Shown in pieces: positions 6,239-9,921 of a stretch of DNA of 9,921 bases. The first letter of the stretch is position 1, and the number at the start of each line of letters is the position of its first letter. The position numbers and the translations under genes were made by a program. A model generated the notes under the pieces. It did not search any database. It was given only the letters and a program-made list of their open reading frames with translations, and was not told the origin of the DNA. The DNA is from Acetothermia bacterium UBA3571 (GTDB lineage: Bacteria > Bipolaricaulota > Bipolaricaulia > Bipolaricaulales > Bipolaricaulaceae): contig DFNI01000035.1 of the NCBI GenBank assembly GCA_002375995.1, positions 1-9,921 of the forward strand, written 5' to 3'.

Positions 6239-8251
6239 ATGGGGATTATTGTTGGTGTGGATATCGGGGGGACGTTCACCGACTTCGTGTGGGTCGAGGA
6301 CGGTGGGCTCCGTGTCCTCAAATTGCCTACTACTCCGGCCCAGGAAAAAGGCTTCCTCGCGGGCCTGGAACGTTTACCAGGGGCGGAGATCGAACGGATC
6401 GTTCACGGCACCACCGTGGCCACCAACGCGCTGCTTGAGGGGAAGTGGGCGCGGACGGCCCTCATCACCACCGCGGGGTTCCGGGATGTCCTCGAGATCG
6501 GTCGCCAGAACCGGCCTTCTCTTTATGACCTTTTCTGTGAGCGGCCCGCCCCCATCGTCCCCCGGAAGTGGCGCCTGGAGGTCCCGGAGCGCGTGGATGC
6601 CCACGGCCAAGTGGTGCGTCCCTTGGACGAAGGAGCAGTGAAAAGGCTCGCCCGCGTGATCGCCGGGGGCGAAGTGGAGTCGATGGCGGTGGTCTTCCTC
6701 TTTTCTTTTCTCAACCCGGCCCACGAGCGGCGCGTCCGGGAGATCCTCCGGGAGGAGGGGGTCGAGGTGCCCATTACCTTGTCTTGCGAGGTACTCCCCG
6801 AGTTCCGGGAGTACGAACGGACCTCCACCACCGTTCTGACCGCCGCGTTGCGGCCGGTGGTGGAGGGGTACCTCTTTCGCCTCTCGGAAGGCCTCGCTTC
6901 CCGGGGGATAGCCGCACCGCTTCTGGTGATGCAATCCAGCGGGGGCGTGGCGGGGACGGAGGAAGCGGCGAGGATGGCCGCGGCCCTGCTCCTCTCGGGC
7001 CCCGCGGGCGGCGTCATCGGGGCGCGGCGCGTGGGCCTCGCCGCGGGGTTTGCCGACCTCATCACGCTGGACATGGGCGGTACCTCCGCCGACGTGTCCT
7101 TGATCCGGGACGGGGAGATCACGCTGACCCCGGAGCGGGAGATCGCGGTCCGGCCGATCCGGCTCCCCACGGTGGACGTACACACCGTGGGCGCGGGGGG
7201 AGGTTCCATCGCCTGGCTCGAGCCCGGAGGGGGGCTCAGGGTGGGGCCCCGGAGCGCCAGGGCGGTGCCAGGCCCGGCCTGCTACGGCCGCGGAGGAACG
7301 GAACCCACCGTCACCGATGCTCACCTCCTCCTCGGGCACCTCCCGGGAGATCGGCCCCTGGGGGGACTTCCGCCCCTTTCGTCGGAGCTCGCGGGGAGAG
7401 CGGTGGGGGAGATCGCCCGCGCCTTAAGCCTTCCCCTTGAGGTGGCGGCGTGGGGGATCCTGGAGGTGGTGGAGGCCACTATGGAGCGGGCCATCCGGGT
7501 GATCTCGGTGGAGCGGGGCCACGACCCCCGGGGGTTCACCCTGGTGGCCTTCGGCGGGGCCGGCCCCCTGCACGGGGCGAATCTGGCCCGCAGATTGGGG
7601 ATTCCCCGGGTGTTGGTCCCCACCTGTGCGGGGGTCCTCTCGGCCCTGGGCCTAATCTCGGCCGACCTACGGCACACCTTCGTGCGCTCGCTGGTGGCGC
7701 CGCTGGAGGAGCTCTCCCCAGACCGAATGAACGAGATCCTTGACAGCTTTCGCCAAGAGGCGGAGAAAATTCTGGCCGCCGAAGGGGTTCCGGAAGGGGC
7801 GAGGAGTTATCGTCCGGCGGCGGACCTGCGCTACCGGGGCCAGGCCTACGAGATCACCCTACCCCTCCCGGACCGCCCCCTTACTGAAGAGGACCTGCGG
7901 GAGCTGGCGGAAAGGTTCCACCGAGAGCACGAGCGGCGTTACGGTTACGCCGTCCCCGGGGAACCGGTGGAGCTCGTGAACCTGCGCCTCCTCGCCGTGG
8001 GGGAGACCGAGGCGCCCGAGCTTCCCGTGGTCCCGGGGGGCGGGAGCCTGGAGGGGGCCCTGATCGAGCGGCGGCGCGTCTACTTCGGGGACGGATGGGT
8101 CGAGGCCCCGATCTACGCGCGCGAGCGGCTTCCGGCCGGGGCGGAGTTCCCCGGCCCGGCGGTGATAGAGGGGGTGGAATCCACCTGCCTCGTTCCCCCG
8201 GGGAGCCGCGCCCACGTGGACGCATATGGGGACCTGATCCTGGAGGTCTAG
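6239..8251 (+). CDS. hyuA: Hydantoinase/oxoprolinase family protein, subunit A (HyuA)
   Basis: ATP-binding subunit of the hydantoinase/oxoprolinase family, whose known members open N-methylhydantoin or 5-oxoproline with ATP, or carboxylate acetone or acetophenone. The 670 residues match usual HyuA length. Domains in order: Hydantoinase_A_N (about 3-175) with VGVDIGGTFTDF (5-16) and HGTTVATNALLEGK (56-69); Hydantoinase_A (about 195-480) with SGPAGGVIGARRVG (253-266), LDMGGTSADVSLI (277-289), HTVGAGGGSIAWL (315-327), GPACYGRGGTEPTVTDA (345-361), ERGHDPRGF (425-433) and FGGAGPLHG (438-446); and a C-terminal domain with YRGQAYE (532-538), RYGY (567-570) and GPAVIEG (639-645). The glycine-rich motifs belong to the actin/Hsp70/sugar-kinase type of ATP fold. 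The start has GGGAG at 6231-6235. It is coupled to hyuB one base downstream. The substrate cannot be read from sequence; the symbol denotes the family. Confidence 0.93.
   Translation: MGIIVGVDIGGTFTDFVWVEDGGLRVLKLPTTPAQEKGFLAGLERLPGAEIERIVHGTTVATNALLEGKWARTALITTAGFRDVLEIGRQNRPSLYDLFCERPAPIVPRKWRLEVPERVDAHGQVVRPLDEGAVKRLARVIAGGEVESMAVVFLFSFLNPAHERRVREILREEGVEVPITLSCEVLPEFREYERTSTTVLTAALRPVVEGYLFRLSEGLASRGIAAPLLVMQSSGGVAGTEEAARMAAALLLSGPAGGVIGARRVGLAAGFADLITLDMGGTSADVSLIRDGEITLTPEREIAVRPIRLPTVDVHTVGAGGGSIAWLEPGGGLRVGPRSARAVPGPACYGRGGTEPTVTDAHLLLGHLPGDRPLGGLPPLSSELAGRAVGEIARALSLPLEVAAWGILEVVEATMERAIRVISVERGHDPRGFTLVAFGGAGPLHGANLARRLGIPRVLVPTCAGVLSALGLISADLRHTFVRSLVAPLEELSPDRMNEILDSFRQEAEKILAAEGVPEGARSYRPAADLRYRGQAYEITLPLPDRPLTEEDLRELAERFHREHERRYGYAVPGEPVELVNLRLLAVGETEAPELPVVPGGGSLEGALIERRRVYFGDGWVEAPIYARERLPAGAEFPGPAVIEGVESTCLVPPGSRAHVDAYGDLILEV
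8242..8247 (+). promoter_or_regulatory. Ribosome binding site of hyuB inside the end of hyuA
   Basis: GGAGGT within the last codons of hyuA. From GGAGG there are six bases to the hyuB ATG at 8253. With the hyuA TAG at 8249-8251, this places termination and re-initiation at almost the same point, indicating coupled translation of the two subunits. Confidence 0.75.
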
Positions 8252-8252
8252 G

Positions 8253-9803
8253 ATGGACCCGATAACGGTGGCCGTCGTGGGAAACGCCCTTGCGGGAATC
8301 GCGGAGGAGATGTCCGCGGCCCTCATCCGCACCGCCTACTCCCCCAACATCAAGGAACGCCGCGACTGTTCTTCAGCGCTCTTTAGTCCGGAAGGAGATC
8401 TTGTAGCCCAGGCAGAAAATATCCCGGTGCACCTCGGGGCGATGCCCTTCTCGGTGCGGGCGGCCCTGGATGCCTCCCCGGACTGGGCCCCGGGGGATAT
8501 CGTGGTCCTCAACGACCCTTTCCGCGGCGGGGCTCACCTCCCCGACATCACCTTCGTGGCCCCGTCGTTCCATAAAGGAGAACTCGTCGGGTTCGTGGCC
8601 GTGCGGGCCCATCACGCAGACGTGGGCGGCGGGACCCCCGGGAGCCTCCCCGCCCAGGCGAGGGAGATCTACCAGGAAGGCCTGCGCATCCCTCCGGTGA
8701 AGCTCTGGCGGGAGGGGACCCTAGACCGGAATCTTTTGGAATTGATCCTCGCCAATGTGCGCACCCCCTGGGAGAGGGAGGGGGACCTCCGGGCCCAGCG
8801 AGCCGCCATCGAGACCGGGATCCGACGTCTTTCAGAACTGGCGGAGCGGGTGGGAGCAGAAAAACTTTCCGCCATCGCCCGGGAGCTCCTGGCCCAGGCG
8901 GAGCGGAGGATGCGGGCCGCCATCGGGACCGTCCCCGACGGGGCCTACGAGTTCGAGGATTGTCTCGACGAGGGGATAAAGGTGCGGGTGAGGCTGGAGG
9001 TCCGTGACGAGGAGATCATCCTCGACTTCTCGGGGAGCTCGCCGCAGGTGGAATCCCCGGTGAACGCGCCCCTGGCGGTGACCGCTTCGGCGTCCTTCTA
9101 CGCCCTGAAGGCGGTGCTGGATCCGGAACTCCCCCCGAACGCCGGGGCATGGCGGCCGATAAGGATCGTGGCCCCGGAGGGGACAGTGGTGAACGCCGTG
9201 CCTCCGGCCCCGGTGGGAGGGGGGAACCTGGAGCTATCGCAGCGGATCGTGGATGTAGTGTTGGGGGCGCTGGCGCGGGCCCTCCCGGGGCGGGTCCCGG
9301 CGGCGAGCCAGGGGACGATGAACAACCTGACCATCGGGGGGATAAACCCGGAGACCGGGGAGCCCTACACCTTCTACGAGACCATCGGCGGCGGCATGGG
9401 CGCTCGACCGGATCGGGACGGGCTCGACGGCGTCCACACCCACATGACCAACACCCTGAACACCCCGGTGGAGGCCCTGGAGCTGGCCTATCCCCTGCGG
9501 GTGGAGCGGTACGAACTGCGGGGTGGTTCAGGGGGTAAGGGCAGATACCGTGGCGGGATGGGGATCCGGCGGGACATCCGGGTCCTGGGCCACCGGGCGG
9601 TGGTCTCGCTGCTCGCGGACCGGCGGGCGCGGGGACCGTGGGGCCTCGAAGGTGGTGAGCCCGGCGCCCCGGGCGAGGACTACCTGATCATCGACAGAGA
9701 GGAGCGCCGCATCCCCGCCAAGGGAACGGTGGAAGTACCACCGGACGGGATCATCTCCATCCGCACCCCCGGGGGTGGTGGTTATGGTGTGCCAGAACTC
9801 TAA
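8253..9803 (+). CDS. hyuB: Hydantoinase/oxoprolinase family protein, subunit B (HyuB)
   Basis: Partner subunit of HyuA; the two form the ATP-dependent hydantoinase/oxoprolinase/carboxylase complex in the cytoplasm. It spans 516 residues, at the short end of the usual range but complete, ending in TPGGGGYG (505-512), the common C-terminal motif. Other motifs: RTAYSPNIKERRDCSSALF (26-44) and the following EGDLVAQAENIPVHLGAM; LNDPFRGGAHLPDITFVAP (86-104); HHADVGGGTPGS (120-131), a His/Asp-rich patch likely at the catalytic or metal site; NAPLAVTASA (271-280); HTHMTNTLNTPVEALE (395-410); GGSGGKGRYRGGMGIRRDI (424-442). It begins one base after the hyuA stop, with its ribosome binding site inside hyuA, so equal amounts of both subunits are expected. 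No terminator with a clear U-tract follows. Substrate unknown; hydantoins, 5-oxoproline and related cyclic amides are the main options. Confidence 0.94.
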   Translation: MDPITVAVVGNALAGIAEEMSAALIRTAYSPNIKERRDCSSALFSPEGDLVAQAENIPVHLGAMPFSVRAALDASPDWAPGDIVVLNDPFRGGAHLPDITFVAPSFHKGELVGFVAVRAHHADVGGGTPGSLPAQAREIYQEGLRIPPVKLWREGTLDRNLLELILANVRTPWEREGDLRAQRAAIETGIRRLSELAERVGAEKLSAIARELLAQAERRMRAAIGTVPDGAYEFEDCLDEGIKVRVRLEVRDEEIILDFSGSSPQVESPVNAPLAVTASASFYALKAVLDPELPPNAGAWRPIRIVAPEGTVVNAVPPAPVGGGNLELSQRIVDVVLGALARALPGRVPAASQGTMNNLTIGGINPETGEPYTFYETIGGGMGARPDRDGLDGVHTHMTNTLNTPVEALELAYPLRVERYELRGGSGGKGRYRGGMGIRRDIRVLGHRAVVSLLADRRARGPWGLEGGEPGAPGEDYLIIDREERRIPAKGTVEVPPDGIISIRTPGGGGYGVPEL

Positions 9804-9881
9804 CTCGCCAAAAATCCCGATGTAAAAACGCGAGATCACGTCCCGTCAAGTGGTGTAAAAGGGTTCCCTCTGGGACTCAAG

Positions 9882-9921
9882 CTACCCGGTCAGCACCTCC
9901 TCCACTGCCTCTACGGGGGTT
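9882..9921 (-). CDS. Possible 3' end of a leftward gene (cut by window edge)
   Basis: On the minus strand one frame from the right edge reads TPVEAVEEVLTG and then stops at TAG (9882-9884). It looks like an ordinary acidic helical C-terminus and would converge on hyuB with a 78-base gap. Only 12 residues are visible, so the family is unknown and the call is tentative. The gap 9804-9881 contains a short TCCC-AGA-GGGA hairpin followed three bases later on the minus strand by four Ts, which could be a weak terminator for this gene. Confidence 0.3.
   Translation of the reverse strand, partial: TPVEAVEEVLTG

Noticed and set aside
6374..7339. A 321-codon minus-strand frame opposite hyuA
   Set aside because: Low-complexity Pro/Gly/Arg-rich shadow of a firmly identified gene, with no supporting start signal.
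9804..9834. CTCGC/GCGAG inverted repeat after hyuB as a terminator
   Set aside because: Only five base pairs around a 21-base loop and no U-tract follows.

Overview
The window is a GC-rich, gene-dense bacterial segment of seven genes plus a possible eighth at the right edge. Coding is nearly continuous; the longest gap between genes is about 118 bases. A gene for an LptD-type outer-membrane protein, preceded in the same frame by an LptF/LptG permease tail, indicates a diderm (two-membrane) bacterium. The Glu/Arg/Leu/Val-rich, Gln-poor proteins would suit a thermophile or a deep-branching uncultured lineage. I cannot name the phylum from this sequence; a Bipolaricaulota/Acetothermia-like or similar lineage is only a guess.

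Left part (1-2594, + strand): an envelope-lipid block. A reading frame open from the left edge begins with the last transmembrane part of an LptF/LptG permease. It runs without a stop through a signal-peptide-like stretch into an LptD/OstA-like protein. Eighteen bases later comes a CDP-alcohol phosphatidyltransferase. Together these suggest synthesis and export of an outer-membrane lipid.

Middle part (2591-6143, - strand): ruvB (Holliday-junction helicase motor), metK (S-adenosylmethionine synthetase, GTG start, own promoter) and a broken M24 pita-bread hydrolase. ruvB meets the phosphatidyltransferase tail to tail with overlapping stop codons. The M24 gene is intact in frame over about 393 codons except for one amber codon at codon 166, where a Trp codon (TGG) is the likely ancestor.

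Right part (6239-9803, + strand): hyuA and hyuB, the two subunits of an ATP-dependent hydantoinase/oxoprolinase-type enzyme, one base apart and translationally coupled. They diverge from the M24 gene across a 95-base region that holds promoter-like signals. The neighbourhood of a hydantoinase and an M24/creatinase-fold hydrolase with altered metal ligands hints at breakdown of cyclic amides or peptides; the substrate is not visible. The last 118 bases are intergenic except for a possible 3' end of a leftward gene.

The points most worth a second look are the LptF/G-LptD in-frame fusion, the single amber codon in the M24 gene, and that enzyme's unusual metal-site residues.
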